Under the pieces are notes generated by a model. That model saw nothing but the letters and a program-made list of their open reading frames with translations. It had not been told where the DNA came from and ran no database searches. A program made the position numbers and the translations under genes. From Diprion similis (lineage: Eukaryota; Arthropoda; Insecta; Hymenoptera; Diprionidae), in contig NC_060114.1 in assembly GCF_021155765.1 (NCBI RefSeq), positions 3,410,001 through 3,474,000 on the forward strand: 64,000 bases of DNA, in the 5' to 3' direction. This document shows, piece after piece, positions 45,021 to 57,700 of this stretch; positions within the stretch are counted from its first letter, which is position 1; each line of letters opens with the position of its first letter.

Positions 45021-46162
45021 AAATGACGATAAACATACTTTCATGTGTATAATTGAATTCCCCGAGATATGATTCTCCCAGTCGGCGCTTGTGCCGCGGC
45101 GTGTCGGCGAGAACTGCGAACACCAAAATCTTCGTAACGTTGGAAGAGAAAGGAAGAGAGGAAGAAAAGGGGTGACGGAAAGAGCTCGAACAGCTCATCC
45201 TGAGTCTTTAACGGTATGACGCAATGAAAAGCAGCTTGTATAAATACTTTGTGAGATAATCACTTCTATCGATACCCGGCTTTGATATTTTTACGAAAAG
45301 TTTGCTCGTTACCGAGGTCAGATGTTACACATCATTGGCGACTGGTAAAAGACTCTCAATTTTCCTTTTTTTTTTACCAATAAATAAGTTCAACATCCAT
45401 GACAACTGAGAGTATATTTTATACACCCGGCATTTAATTACATATTAAACTCATTGAATTTCGTACATTTTTCTCATAGTCTCTAGCCTTTCTTATTATT
45501 CCTATAATATATGTATATTCACAAGTATTGTGAGTTCTTCTTCTTCTTCAGCGAGCCTGCAATGTCCTGACCCTGACTTGTTTCACGTGATTTTGATCCA
45601 TTCACCCTCGACAGTAGAACTGCTTGAGCCGCAGCCGAAATGGGGTTCCTTCAGTTTGGTCATCTGGAATCATTGTGAAATAAATACGTGCGACGAAAAA
45701 CCTCCTACTCTGAGTCAACAAAATTGCACAGTGAGATACGTCGAATTAATATCGTATCGTATGGTTTTTCGGAAACAGATCCGTGCAATTTCAATCAGCG
45801 CTCCTATGTGGAGTTTTCGAAAAATCTTATTCGTTATCAGGTCAAACAATCCACTGTTACATGACGGAACGTCGATCCTACGTCCAAGGGTGAAAAGGTG
45901 TGTCTGAAGACAGAATTCAGCAATGGTTGTCCAGTTTGCGGAAGCATCGCTTGAATGATAGTAAGAGAAAATGGAAGGAAAATGTCACGCTCCGACTGCG
46001 AGTTGATGGATCATGCACCGTAAAGTAGAAAACGTATGAGTATCGTACCGTTTGGAATCGATATTATCAATCTCCTTTACGAGTGTTTGAGCGGTCGAAC
46101 TTAGACAATAAAGGTTCGCGATTGCGTGCGATGGTACATAAAAAAGCTCGGGGTAGACTTTC
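45021..46162. other. Region 3' of P2, counterpart of 13341-14435
   Basis: Carries the same pyrimidine tract and plus-strand open block (45530-45907). At about 46013-46071 there are 59 bp absent from P1, bounded by GAT on both sides. No gene identified. Confidence 0.3.
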
Positions 46163-46756
46163 TCAAGTTGCTGAAATCAATCGAAGTAATAACTTGCCTG
46201 GATTCGTGCTTATCGGTTCAACTGGATCAAGGGGACTCGGATCGTGAGTCTCGGAAGCCGGTGTCTTCCGGAATTCCGTGATTTCGGTGTACACCTTGGC
46301 GCGTCGAGTATACAATTCGAGGTAATGCTGGAACATGCACGCGTGTGATAATTGGTCGGGTTTCTTGAATTGCGTGATCCTCCTACTTTTGCCACCACTT
46401 TACAGCAGCTGAGAATGGAAATGCACACGCGACTAATGTAAGTAGATCTTCAGGGCCTGATATAGTTGTGCAACGGGGCTTTGTATACTATTTAAAGTGG
46501 TAGAGAATCGTGTGATACAAAAGGTAGGTCAAGAATGACGATTGTGCTATGAAAAACACTTAAAATTCACCATTTTGACGTTCTCCTCTAGCAAATCACC
46601 GACGCAGCGCTCAAGCTCATCAAAAGAGGGTCGATTCGACGGATCCGTTTTCCAGCATCGCAGCATCGTCTGATAACATTAACAAGTGCCGGGTTAGATG
46701 CTTCGGAACGTGAAAACGGCAATGATTGGTTAACGTACCGGATGAATAGAAGCAAA

Positions 46757-47089
46757 GATACTCTTGGGTGAGTACTTTGGTCGCTCCATTCGATGACCAC
46801 CGGCAAGTGTTTCGCACATGTCTTGGGGGTTGATTCTGGGGTAAGGAGTTTTGGCGAGCGAGAACAATTCCCATAACAAGACTCCGAAAGACCAGACGTC
46901 AGATTTTAGCGAGAATATCCCGTCTCTGAGGGATTCGATGGCCATCCACTTGACGGGAAGAGGGTCGTTTCCTTGGTCCTTGTACTGGTCGTCCTCCTGG
47001 AGGGACTTGGACAGGCCATAGTCACATATTTTCACGACGTTATCCTCCAAAAGCAATACGTTCCTCGCTGCCAAGTCACCGTGCAGCAC
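46757..47089 (-). pseudogene. P2 catalytic-loop exon (open, donor lost)
   Basis: Counterpart of 15352-15021, still carrying HGDLAARN, DYG and SDVWSFG. Without the GTGAGT donor the frame runs on into intron sequence as SIFASIHPVR and stops at 46732-46730. All catalytic-loop residues of P1 are kept although the N-lobe is gone. Confidence 0.85.
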
Positions 47090-47168
47090 CTGAAGACGGT
47101 CAACGGTTCAAATTGTTTTTGGTGAAACTGAAAAGCAATAATCCCGGTCGTAAATTCCTGACATCAAC

Positions 47169-47655
47169 CTTTTTGGCAGCAAGATATTGCATTCCGCGTG
47201 AAATCTGCCAAGCCCAAGACACCAAGTCTCGCGTGCGAATCGGATACAATTCCGCATTTGTAAAGTCACCCGGGTACTTGGTTGGCGGCTCAAGTTCCGG
47301 TAATTGTGAGTTGTTTCCGGTAGCCGAATCTCCCGCCCCTTCACTCGTACCCAGTTGATCGGTCCTATCACCCAAATCTTTCACTGCTGAAATAGCATCT
47401 TCCCAACGTGGTGCCGAGTTTGTACTACTCGAAAGTGAAACACTACACAAGAGGAATTGTTTGCAGTTAGGATACAATCGATTAAGGCTACAACTGCAAC
47501 GCACGTATGCGTAAACGTGATTATTGAGAGCTCGCCATTGGGAGCTGGTGTAACTCATTGTTGTAACAAATTGCCTGTGTCGAGAGAATGTAGGGCCAGG
47601 ACGTTCCAGACTACCACTGCGATGATGACTCACGTCGTCAATATTTTGAAAAACT
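47169..47655 (-). pseudogene. P2 kinase-insert exon (open)
   Basis: Counterpart of 15918-15432 with a handful of substitutions; frame and both splice-site regions are retained. Confidence 0.8.
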
Positions 47656-48154
47656 CTGACCAATGGCCATTCAGTTCCACAATTCCAAGGTGATTCTTGG
47701 GTTCACTCGAGACTGAGCTGCTTACGTGACGAAATAGCTTACCTACAGCTTCTGACGTCGATAGAATGATTATCAGCATCAGGATATGGGATTTTCGAAG
47801 AGACGGTACCCAATTCATCGACGAACTTTGACCTGCAGCGCCACAAGTAGTCGTGCAAGTTCCCGAAGCGGCAAAATTCCACGATGACCAAGAGTTGGCC
47901 TGTCGGTGACGATGGTGTCAATAAAGTTCACGAATCATCGCTGACGCGGGTCAGCGGGGTCCAGATAAGGAATTGAGATACGTAGAAACACCCACCATAA
48001 TCGAGATTTTTGGTGCAGGCACCGAGAAACGGCACGTCATGACGGACATTCTTCCATGTCACGGAGATTCGTCGAACTATCTTGGAATCTCAAAATCAGT
48101 CAGGATTAACTTTATTCCGATATGCACCACTCACGCGTGGTCCGAGCACTTACC

Positions 48155-48771
48155 TTTTTCCGCGGGCGTGATAAGTCCGGAGTAAGTACTTGCGAGTCGT
48201 CTTCCCGAACTGATTACAACAAGTTCGAACCAATAAAAAGTGCCGCGTCTCAACTGTCTCCTACATAAGTGGTTATATATCCTGCCCTCTTTAACTTGCA
48301 CCGAGAATACGTCTTCCCGTTCAAGAGAACCGTTTTCCAAAGATTGTATCAGATGCGTGTCTCCTCGGGCTACTCTGTCGAACCAGCGTAAATAAACTAG
48401 CTCCAACCCTACGACGAAGGCGGTCAATCGCAATGGCGAATCGTAGGAGACTTCGACTCGAACCGAAGTTGCGATCCTCGGCAGTCTGTCACTCATTGCC
48501 TGGCATAGGTAATCCTAAGAACTGTAGCTGTATGACGTTTTCGCAATATGCAGCATCATCCTGACGTGAGTCTTGTTGACATTCGATATAAGGGAGACGC
48601 TGTCCAACTGAACTGCGAGTCTCGGCGAGACTTTTTGCCACTCGAAGTTCGATCGTCGAAGTTCGAAGAAATCCCACAACAGTGCTGTCGACTCGCCCGG
48701 TTTTGCATACACGATCTTAGCTCCTTCAATTATGTTTTCTGTGGGCGCTAGAAAAACAAAACACCTCAAAG
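48155..48771 (-). pseudogene. P2 Ig plus FN3-like exon
   Basis: Counterpart of P1 exon 19266-18673. The frame remains open through the Ig part (AKIVYAKPGESTALLWDFF) but the first Ig cysteine of P1 (LLCDF) is tryptophan here. Some substitutions elsewhere. Confidence 0.75.
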
Positions 48772-48906
48772 ACACAGCCTTTCGAACCGTAATTCGGTAA
48801 GTTGAGTAGTCTACATTATTTACACAAATCTACAACTTGTTTTGACTCAGAGAGTACGATTTATTATGTCATTTCTTCTATTCAACTATCTCGCAGTGGA
48901 TCTTAC

Positions 48907-49172
48907 GTCTTACTGTGACGAGCATTCTTCCACGAGGATGCGAATCCTTAGTATTCTTAGCTACGCAGGCGTAATCGCGAGCGATTACTTCCTCAGGCTC
49001 GCCGACAGTTATAGTCCAGTCAATCCCACCATCAGAATCATTGAACGAAGTAAGACGTTTCCCCGCCTTGGTCCACCAACCCTCGTATCCCTGAACACAG
49101 ACGCTGCAAGTGAAGGAGGCGTTGTTGCCTGCTGTTGTATTGCTTTCATCTCGAGTTACGTTCATTGTCAGT
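48907..49172 (-). pseudogene. P2 Ig exon, truncated by the 1.34-kb deletion
   Basis: Counterpart of 19749-19426 lacking its first ~55 bp and acceptor. The Ig cysteines (FTCSV, DYACV) remain. Confidence 0.75.
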
Positions 49173-49481
49173 ACCTATTCAATTCCATAAATTGATATAT
49201 TCTCCTTACATACTCATAACCATTATAATTTCGTTTTAAGTGACTCTTATATTTTACTTGGAATTTTCGTATGCATTTCATGCATACGGTTCTTTCTTTT
49301 ATCTTCTAACCATTTCGGGAAACATTTATTCTTGCTTATGCTGACCCGATAGTTAAATAATATTAACGACCGTCTGAACCCAAACAGACTTACGTGCACG
49401 TGCGTACCAGAAGGACCACATCAGAGAACTCTCAATATCACAGGCCAATGGTTAAAGAATTTTTATAATGCCTGTTATGGT

Positions 49482-50466
49482 TTGAGCTATTCGTTTTGTC
49501 AGATCCCAAACCAAACTGTTAAGCATCAAGCAACAGTTCGTCAAGATAAACTAGATACGTCGAAGATGGCAGTGCACGTGCAGCGTAATAAAACCTTTTC
49601 AAGTGGTGTCTGTTTTGGGAAACGACGACCGACGGCTATAATAGGTTATCCTCGTATATATGATGCAAGCACGGAAATTCTTACCCACACTCATGGGAAA
49701 GGCTAGAGTGGGGGTAACTAACCCACTATACTGGACCCAGAGAGCAGGGGTAGTTCATGGCGAATAAGGAGGCCCAAAATATTATTAAAACACACGTAGA
49801 TCTTTCGTATTGGTTCTCTTTCCATAAAAATGGAACCAAAAAGGAAACACGTTAGGAAACTGCACGCTGAATAATGTACTGAGGAGAGCGTTGCAGGAGG
49901 CAAAAACTCAGAGCTACGAAAATCTTTTGACGAGAGGAGTTCACAAAAATCTTTTAACGAGAGCGGTTCTCCGAAAACCTTTCATCAGAGTCGTTCATGA
50001 AATCACTCGGAATCAAGACAAGTAGATTAACCCAATAACTGTGAAGAAATTCGGTGCTTCTCATTCTATTTGAATAGTATCATTTTCATTATAATAATCA
50101 ACCATCATAACTTCATTTTAACTTGAATTGAATAAATCTAATCATTGTGGTTAACCTATATCGTGAGTTAACCAAATTAATTACCTTCACCATAAGTTTA
50201 TCAAACTAGAACAGCTAGAAAGTGTGCAGAACAACGATCTATTTCGAAGTGCTAGTAAACAATTAATAGAAAACATATCATTTTCTCAGCCTGAGACAAT
50301 CACTCAGTTGCCGCCGCCAGAGCAATCGTGCATAAACAGTGTAACACGATTTTCAAACGGCCTGCTTTTAGAAAAGATAGAGACAATTTCGCAATTTATT
50401 TCTTATCCAGTACTCGCTGGACACGCAGAGCCGCCCCCACAGCTCGAAACAATTCACATCAACTAA
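49482..50466 (+). other. Plus-strand open blocks, unit B counterpart of 21361-22326
   Basis: The first (to 49706) and last (to 50466) open blocks are intact and almost unchanged. The middle block is frameshifted by loss of one T near 49912. Function unknown. Confidence 0.3.
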
Positions 50467-51157
50467 AGGTAAGTGAAACTTTTAGTTCAAAAAACTCAAT
50501 CAAGAGAGGAAAACCTTCGCGTTCATCTCAGGTAAATCGTGTTTAGAAATTCTGTCTTTGTACTAGCATTGAATCATTATGGGAATTAGGGTTCTTCGTT
50601 AATCAATAATAGACGACTAAAATCCATCACATAACAATATACCATGAAAAGTGTCCGGTTTTCGAACGCCGAAGCTCACTTCAAACGAACTAAGGATTCT
50701 TGAACGCTGTGAAATTGACGTTCGCATGTGTTAACTTCGTCGTCGATTTGATACAGAGTGCAATATTTCAATTTCCTTATTATACGTAGTGTCCTGTGGC
50801 CGCGTTAATAGATAAATCGGAAACTCGGCCTCCTTGCCTGTTGCCACTTTCCTGCCGTTTGATTGTAAGTTCGGCATATCGATTATCGTGATCACCAGGT
50901 TCGCTAAATATATTTGTCGAGTCCCAAATAACGTAAATGCGATCTGTTCCGATTGCTTCGACCTCGAGAGGGAGAAAATCAAATCTTCTGGCTCAAAGTC
51001 CGCTCGCCGCTACACGGAGAGTCTATCCGGAATGACTCACGTCGATACACTCCGAGTTTGTATTTACGCGTCGTACTTCTACAGATTGAAATGAATTTCG
51101 CGCCAGCTTTAACTCACAATCAGCGAATCAGCAGAATTAACATTCCGATTTTAGACC

Positions 51158-52703
51158 GGGAGCATCTCATTTTCTACCGGTATGGCACCCTTTGAGGGGT
51201 CGAATCACATAATTAATGAAAGGAAAATGATGGTCATAGCGCTGGTCGTCGGGGCGTTATCGCATGACGATTAATCGAACATGTCGGATAAATTGGGGTC
51301 TTTTAATGATTTTTTACACAAAAAATCTTGCATTTTCCGGTAGTTTATGAAAAAAAAATCCGGCGGAAGCAATATGCCATACTCATGCGGCGTTTTTTTC
51401 AACTTGTTATTTTCAAACTGACATTCACGAAAATCGCTACGCCATACCGTTTTGACGGGTCTAAATAGTCGCCATACTGCCGTAAAGAAGAAGATTTTTT
51501 TAAAGTTGTTAAACGATTTTTTACAGCCTAAAAATTTTTCTACCAGTTATTTCAATGACTAGAAACAGAAACCCGATAACGCCAGACCCGTGGGAAGGGT
51601 CAAATACGTATAATATTATTATAAAATCGTAACATTTTATGCGGAATTGGAATGATTTTTTACAGTATGACACAAATTTTTCCTGAATGTTTCACGTGTA
51701 CAAACCTTGAATATAAATTTGCAAACTGATATGTACGGGCAATCGTGATTTATAATAGATCCCAGTCGATATTCTACGGGTATCAACGCTCGAACAATTT
51801 TATCGAGTTTTCAAGGTCAAATATACATATATATGTATATTTATATATCAGTTTATCGAGTATGGCACCACTTTCGCACTTCGCTATAAGTATGGCACAA
51901 TTTTTCTGAGGTGTACTTTTATATCAACTTTCGAAAAATCGAAATGCCATACTGTAAAAATACGTTTCGAATTTTTTTTTTCCACAACTTAACGACAATG
52001 CGGTAGTCTTCGGCCCCATTGTCACAATATGGGGTATTTTTTGTTCGATGGTGTCATATTGAAATCAACTGAAAACAATGATGCCATACTGTAATAAATA
52101 ATTTTACGTCTTACCCAATCGTTTTTTGAATAATGTTTCGAAAAAACAGTTTTTTAAGTATGGCACTACTTTTGCACTGGACGTGAAGTATGGCTTGTAT
52201 ATTCACGGTTATATTGTATCATGAACATTCGACAATCCAAATTTCCAAATGCCATACTGTAAAAAATCGTTTAACAACTTCAAAAAAACCTTCTTCTTTA
52301 CGGCAGTATGGCGACTATTTAAACCCGTCAAAACGGTATGGCGTGGCGATTTTCGTGAATGTCAGTTTGAAAATAAAAAGTTGAAAAAAACGAGCCTGTA
52401 AAAAATCGTTTTAAAAAAAAAAAAAAAAAAACTTTCCTGTTTCGATCAGTATGGCGGACTTTCAGCCCCGCCGCATGAGTATGGCATATTGCTTCCGCCG
52501 GATTTTTTTTTCATAAACTACCGGAAAATGCAAGATTTTTTGTGTAAAAAATCATTCAAATACCCCAATTTATCCGACATGTTCGATTAATCGTCATGCG
52601 ATAACGCCCCGACGACCAGCGCTATGACCATCACTTTCCTTTCATTAATTATGTGATTCGACTCCTCAAGGGGTGCCATACTTGTAAAAAATGAGATGCT
52701 CCC
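51158..52703. mobile_element. Foldback element, unit B copy
   Basis: Same insertion as 23018-24549, with the same outer ends and GTATGGC/GCCATAC motif array. It differs by small indels, including a longer A run near 52415-52430. Confidence 0.85.
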
Positions 52704-52740
52704 TACGTGCACCATCTCCCGGTATATTTGTGGAAGCACG

Positions 52741-53166
52741 ACGTGTCGATCGTCGGAGTGAAGCGCGTCGATGCTCCGTTCAAGTACCCATCCTTTATTA
52801 TTCACTTATTTTCCGTCAATCATCTGCCTTAACTATCCCGGTAAAGAGCTGACGACATTCATTCCAAAGTACTCGACGTGGAATAGTTCAAACTTCATCT
52901 CCGCGTGCTCCAAGCTGATCGAAATTACTTCTCACCGGGCATCCGTAAACACCAGAGTCGTCGGGTGTGACCCTTTCGTATCTAAGTTCTACTGTCACGT
53001 GAGTTTCAATTTTCCTTGGAACAGTGACGGAAGTTTCGTTGAAAAATCCACCGATTTTTGACGCAGTAAATCCTCTTGTTCCCCCTATTACGTTGAATGC
53101 GAAACTAGCCGATACGATTTTTTTTGTCCCAATAACATGTGGTGCGTGTACATAATTGACGCACAT
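52741..53166 (-). pseudogene. Unit B counterparts of the candidate Ig exons
   Basis: 53166-52936 matches the Ig-type block (DDSGVYGC kept). 52823-52707 matches the 39-codon block but has TAA at 52808-52806 in place of a tyrosine codon. Confidence 0.5.
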
Positions 53167-53574
53167 AATGGATAGAAAATCTCAACCTCAAATGACCTGA
53201 CCTATTTCTAGCTGAGAGTACCCCCGCAATAATCTCATGGCAATTGAGTTCTAGTAAAAACGTCCGTATTTCTGATACTCAGTAGATTTTGGCTTGCTGA
53301 AAAAAAGTCTCCCGGGCACGACCGTTCGCTGTGAATAGTTTCGGCGCTGGCGACCATCAAATCTAACAATGTTCATCCTCAAAGTGGCCATTCCCGTTCA
53401 CTTGCACAACTTCCATTTGCTGGGAATAATAATTTTTTCCGCAGTTCTTCTTGAACAATGAAATACTGGATACAGAACGAACGTATCTTTGCATTGTTTG
53501 TAACGTTTTTGGAATGTCAGTTTTCACTAATCGTGGGTAAACGTGATTGGGTATATCTTACCAGACGTTGTCAC

Positions 53575-54131
53575 CTATCCTGTAAAAAGAGTCAACGGAA
53601 GTAACGACTTCGGGTGATCCAAGAAACGGCCCATGACTATGTAGACGGTGTTATGTTTCAATGCATCTATGCGGAAGGAACCTGCGTAAAGAATTTTCGT
53701 CGGACAGGAAAGTACTTGTAACTGTTGCCACTTATCCGTACCTTTTTCACTGTACGTAGTTTCGCATGTAGCCTCACGCGCATGCAACAGATCTTTGAAT
53801 GCCCATTTTATATAAATGGATTCTGGTTCAAGCACTCCGAAAGTTCAATTCCGATCAGTTCGGGATTCTACGAGCTGGATGTCATCCCAAACGGTGATAT
53901 TGGATTTTTTTGCTGCACATCTGTAATATCCATAGGACGTGCAGGAAGGTTCATCGGTCGACCTACAATTGTTTGACGAATTTTCCACTTCCTCGAAGAT
54001 TCCAACTCTCGAGCTCTCTTTCTGCCATGTAAAAGTTGTTAACGCTTGATCTATAATGCCGCACGACATGATTGCCGGTCTGTTTGGTGTTGCGAGAACT
54101 TGATACGCCTCGACAAATATGCCTTTGCGGA
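53575..54131 (-). pseudogene. P2 module 1 Ig plus FN3-like exon
   Basis: Counterpart of 26010-25408. An in-frame loss of 11 codons before YGYYRC and a TGG to TGA change (53847-53845) separate Ig from FN3 part. The acceptor and donor sequences look unchanged. Confidence 0.8.
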
Positions 54132-54729
54132 CTGAAACAGAAAAAAGATCGTTTAGCAGACTCGGTTGAGGTGGCTATTCTTTCTGGACTAGCACGATTT
54201 GACTCTTCCCCAGTAAGCTGTAAAAAATGTGGAACTTTTTATGCTGCCTCAGTAGCATATATCTGTTATACAGGGTGGGTCGAAGAGGAAATAAGGCGAA
54301 TTCAAAGCGTGAATGAACTTCGAACGCGTCCGCCAATTTCCTAAAATTTCGTCTGCTCGGAATTGGGAGAAAAAAAGGTTTCGTTTCGGGTTTAAAAATG
54401 TAAAAAATCTGCATTTCCTACTGAGATACGCGCTACCAAAAACGGGTTTTTGAACGATTTTCAGGAAGGATAAGAAAATTTATTCATCAAGCAAGTTTGA
54501 GTCAATCGAATGATTAAAGATCGTAGCCCTCCCGATAAACACTAGACCTCACTGTTTTGTTGATAAATAATTTAGGATGGTTCCTCAAAAGGTCAGTTTT
54601 GACTTCCAGCTGGCTTGCGTCCCAAATCAGTTTTAAATAATTGAATAGTAATCCCCTAACTTGCATAGACTTTTGCCTCATCTCTTCAAACCGTGCCTCA
54701 AGGATCGTGGATGTCCTGATTCAAGATGC

Positions 54730-57700
54730 ACGTATTTCGGATACAGTCTCAGCATATATTTTATTGCAAGTTATTATTACAATAATTCAAGAAATTTGTA
54801 ATTGCGAGATTATAGTTGGTGCTGATATCTGAGACAAAATTTACATCGTCACACCACGCAATCCAGATGAATTACATACTCTTGAAACCTGACCTCGTTT
54901 TCGGAGTTGGAGGAATTGCATTTTGTCTAGAATACTTGGTATGACGATGTGAATTTTTCCGCAAATAACAGCACTAATGCCCGCTTAAACCTCGCAATTA
55001 TAGATTTCTTTGAAAATTATTACTTTTGCAATGGAATATATTCCAAGAATGTAGCAGAAACACCTGTATTTCAAATCAGGAAATCCACTATCCTTGAGGC
55101 ACGGGTCAGAGTTGAGATGAAAGTCTAATAAAAGGAGGAAATTATTTTTGAATTATTTGAAGCTGATTTCGGGGGCCAGCCGGTCGAAATTCAAGACTGA
55201 CCTTCTGAGGGACCACCCTAGCCGTATCATAATCGCCGTATTCATTGCCGCATTTTACATTCAGAGCCTTTTCCACCCGCTCAACTTGCTGCCGGAGCTT
55301 TCTATTTCCCCGGTCTTGATACAAAAATTGGTCCGCACTGTGAGATTCAAATACATATTCCACCGCCCTGAGATTAATTGAAGTGATAACGAGTTTACAT
55401 CAAAGAAAAAATGTACAATCGATACGATATGACGATGTGACGACATGCATCATTGAAGATTGTATGATTAACTAAGTAAATTCCGGAGCTTGATGGACAA
55501 CTTTAGCAAATAGTACAAGTTAAGTAAAGAGTTATCATTGATGGAAAGAACAACAGACAAACTCATGTAGAAATTAACGGTAGAAAAGATTATTATATGT
55601 ATGGCAAAGGCGTGTTTTATCTCTATGTGGATAAATGAATACACGAATGAATGACGAATTATTAAAATCTACTATTTCATCTGAACTAGTTTATACAATT
55701 GATCTCAGTAATCAAACATACCAGAAACGAAAGAAAACCAATTATGATCGACTTTTCAATATGAAATAATTAAAACTTTCGAATAAATCTACAACTTCGA
55801 AGTTTTATACATCTCTATACATACATATATGTGTTTATATTATTTGTATTTACAGGTTGTCCTAATCTCCCTCAATATAAGTTGGTTCTTTATAAATTTC
55901 CTATTGAAATAGAAAAGTATTAGTATCATTCGTTGCAGCACTCTTTCTCTCGGCATTTCTCTACTCTCAATTAGACTCACGTGTATGGCGACATCGAAGC
56001 ATAGCGGGCGTTGTTACGCGTTCAGATTTTATCCACGTTTTGAATCAGTCCGGGTTTTTTTTTTGGGCCGAAATAGTAGATTGCAACTCTGTAGTAGAGA
56101 AACCTCAAAAGCTGAGTATGAAGCGACGCATTCGATACGCGACACGGACAGTTGGACCGATGAAATTGGACCGATTCGTGATACTTAATGAATGTTTAGG
56201 AATCAGTTCTGATAGCATTCCGCAAAGTCAATGTTTGTCAAAACATCAAGGCCCGTGTGCTAGTGAATTTCTTTTGTTGGAGGGCATACTAATGATGGAT
56301 TTTGTTCACTTACTTGCGTCGTGAGCTCGATTGTTTTGCAAATTATCATCGTGATCATTTGATTTTCAGGATGTTTTTTTCCCCCGATTTGATCTGACTA
56401 CGACAATTACGATGCAACAGACACTTGTTGGATTTTCGAAATCGCTGTTGATTGAGAATCACTTTATTTTTGACAAGTGCAGCGACTCCTTTTCGGAGTT
56501 GCAGGTCGTTTTCCAAATTCTCAACGTCGTCCTGCCTTAGCCGGGGGTCAACTTTGTTCCAATTTTTTGTGTCTGCTGTTGCTGAACGATATACATTCGC
56601 CGGATGCAATCAAACGCAAGCCGATCTCTCGAGTTTTGTCATCAGTAATCGCTTGACGTGTCTAGTGGGGTTTCAAGCAGAAATACTCAGTTCTTTGGTT
56701 TTCCATCCGCGTCCTTCTTGTAACGAGGTCATAACGTCGTCATCACCGGAGCTTCTGATGCGCGACGCTTTAAATGAGCAAAAAGTATTTCTGAAATACG
56801 CGGCAAAAAAATTGCCCGTTAAGTCGTACCGAATGTTGATCACGTTGACGTACCGCAACTACATCATCGAACCCATCGTTACGCCAGTAGGAATTGTGGG
56901 TCCGATTTATCTGGGTATATTTCGAGACTCAAATAGATTTTTTACATGATAAGAAGTGGCTGAATGTTTCAAGTAGTATCCGAATTTCGTTTAAGCGGCT
57001 CCTAAAAGGATATTTGAACGAGCGTTAGTTCTAATTTTTCGTTAATCCCGACTGAATCTGGAATTAGGTTGTCGTGGTTCTTGCCAACTATCAATTACTT
57101 TGAAATACTTGTTTCTACTCGAAACTTTAATTCGAATACACTCTTACCAACAATTACAGTTTCTCTAAATCGTTTCCCAAGATTCGGGTTCACAATAGTC
57201 TAACTCACTCATACGATTCATCAAAAGAATTACGTTAACCATATTGAAGTTCAAAGTTTTTCGATACGATCGTTTTATAACTCTGCACTCTTCTTAATTT
57301 CGACGTATTCTGAATCTTTCGAAGTTTGAAATGGTTCAAATTTGAAGTCAGCTATTTTTCGTCCAACGTCTAAGATGATTCTGTGTTTTCTGATCCGAAT
57401 CAGGGTTTGAACGAAGACGGAAATGCAGGAGGGATTCAAAGGATTGTGACTGATAGACGGAGCTCTCAGATATGTCAGCGCGAGGCGATTAGTCGAGAAG
57501 CACCAAGCGATAAAATGCTGACGGAAATCCTCTGTTCGCAGAACGCGCTTTCCTTGACTGCGAACTGCTTATACTTTTTTTTTTTATAACGTTCAATTCG
57601 CACAGTCATCTTTATAGTTTCCAGTTTGTTTGCGATTCATGTACGATATTGCTCACTGCAAGTCTTGGTTATTCTGATCATGCTCTTTCATGGTAATTAC

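Larger units (their letters stand above)
46163..54131 (-). pseudogene. PVR-like receptor tyrosine kinase, copy P2, decayed
   Basis: Copy of P1 with many lesions. (a) A ~2.26-kb deletion with its junction near 48027 removes most of the kinase N-lobe exon (including the ATP-binding lysine), juxtamembrane, transmembrane and membrane-proximal FN3 exons. (b) A 1.34-kb deletion with its junction at TACC near 49174 removes the module 1 FN3 exon and part of an Ig exon. (c) TGG to TGA at 53847-53845 in the Ig/FN3 exon, next to an in-frame 33-nt deletion. (d) The GTGAGT donor after the catalytic exon is lost in an 8-bp deletion near 46765. (e) The next acceptor AG is TG (46677-46678). (f) The terminal stop is CGA, extending the tail to TGA at 46165-46163. 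What remains could at most encode soluble or fragmentary products. Confidence 0.9.
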
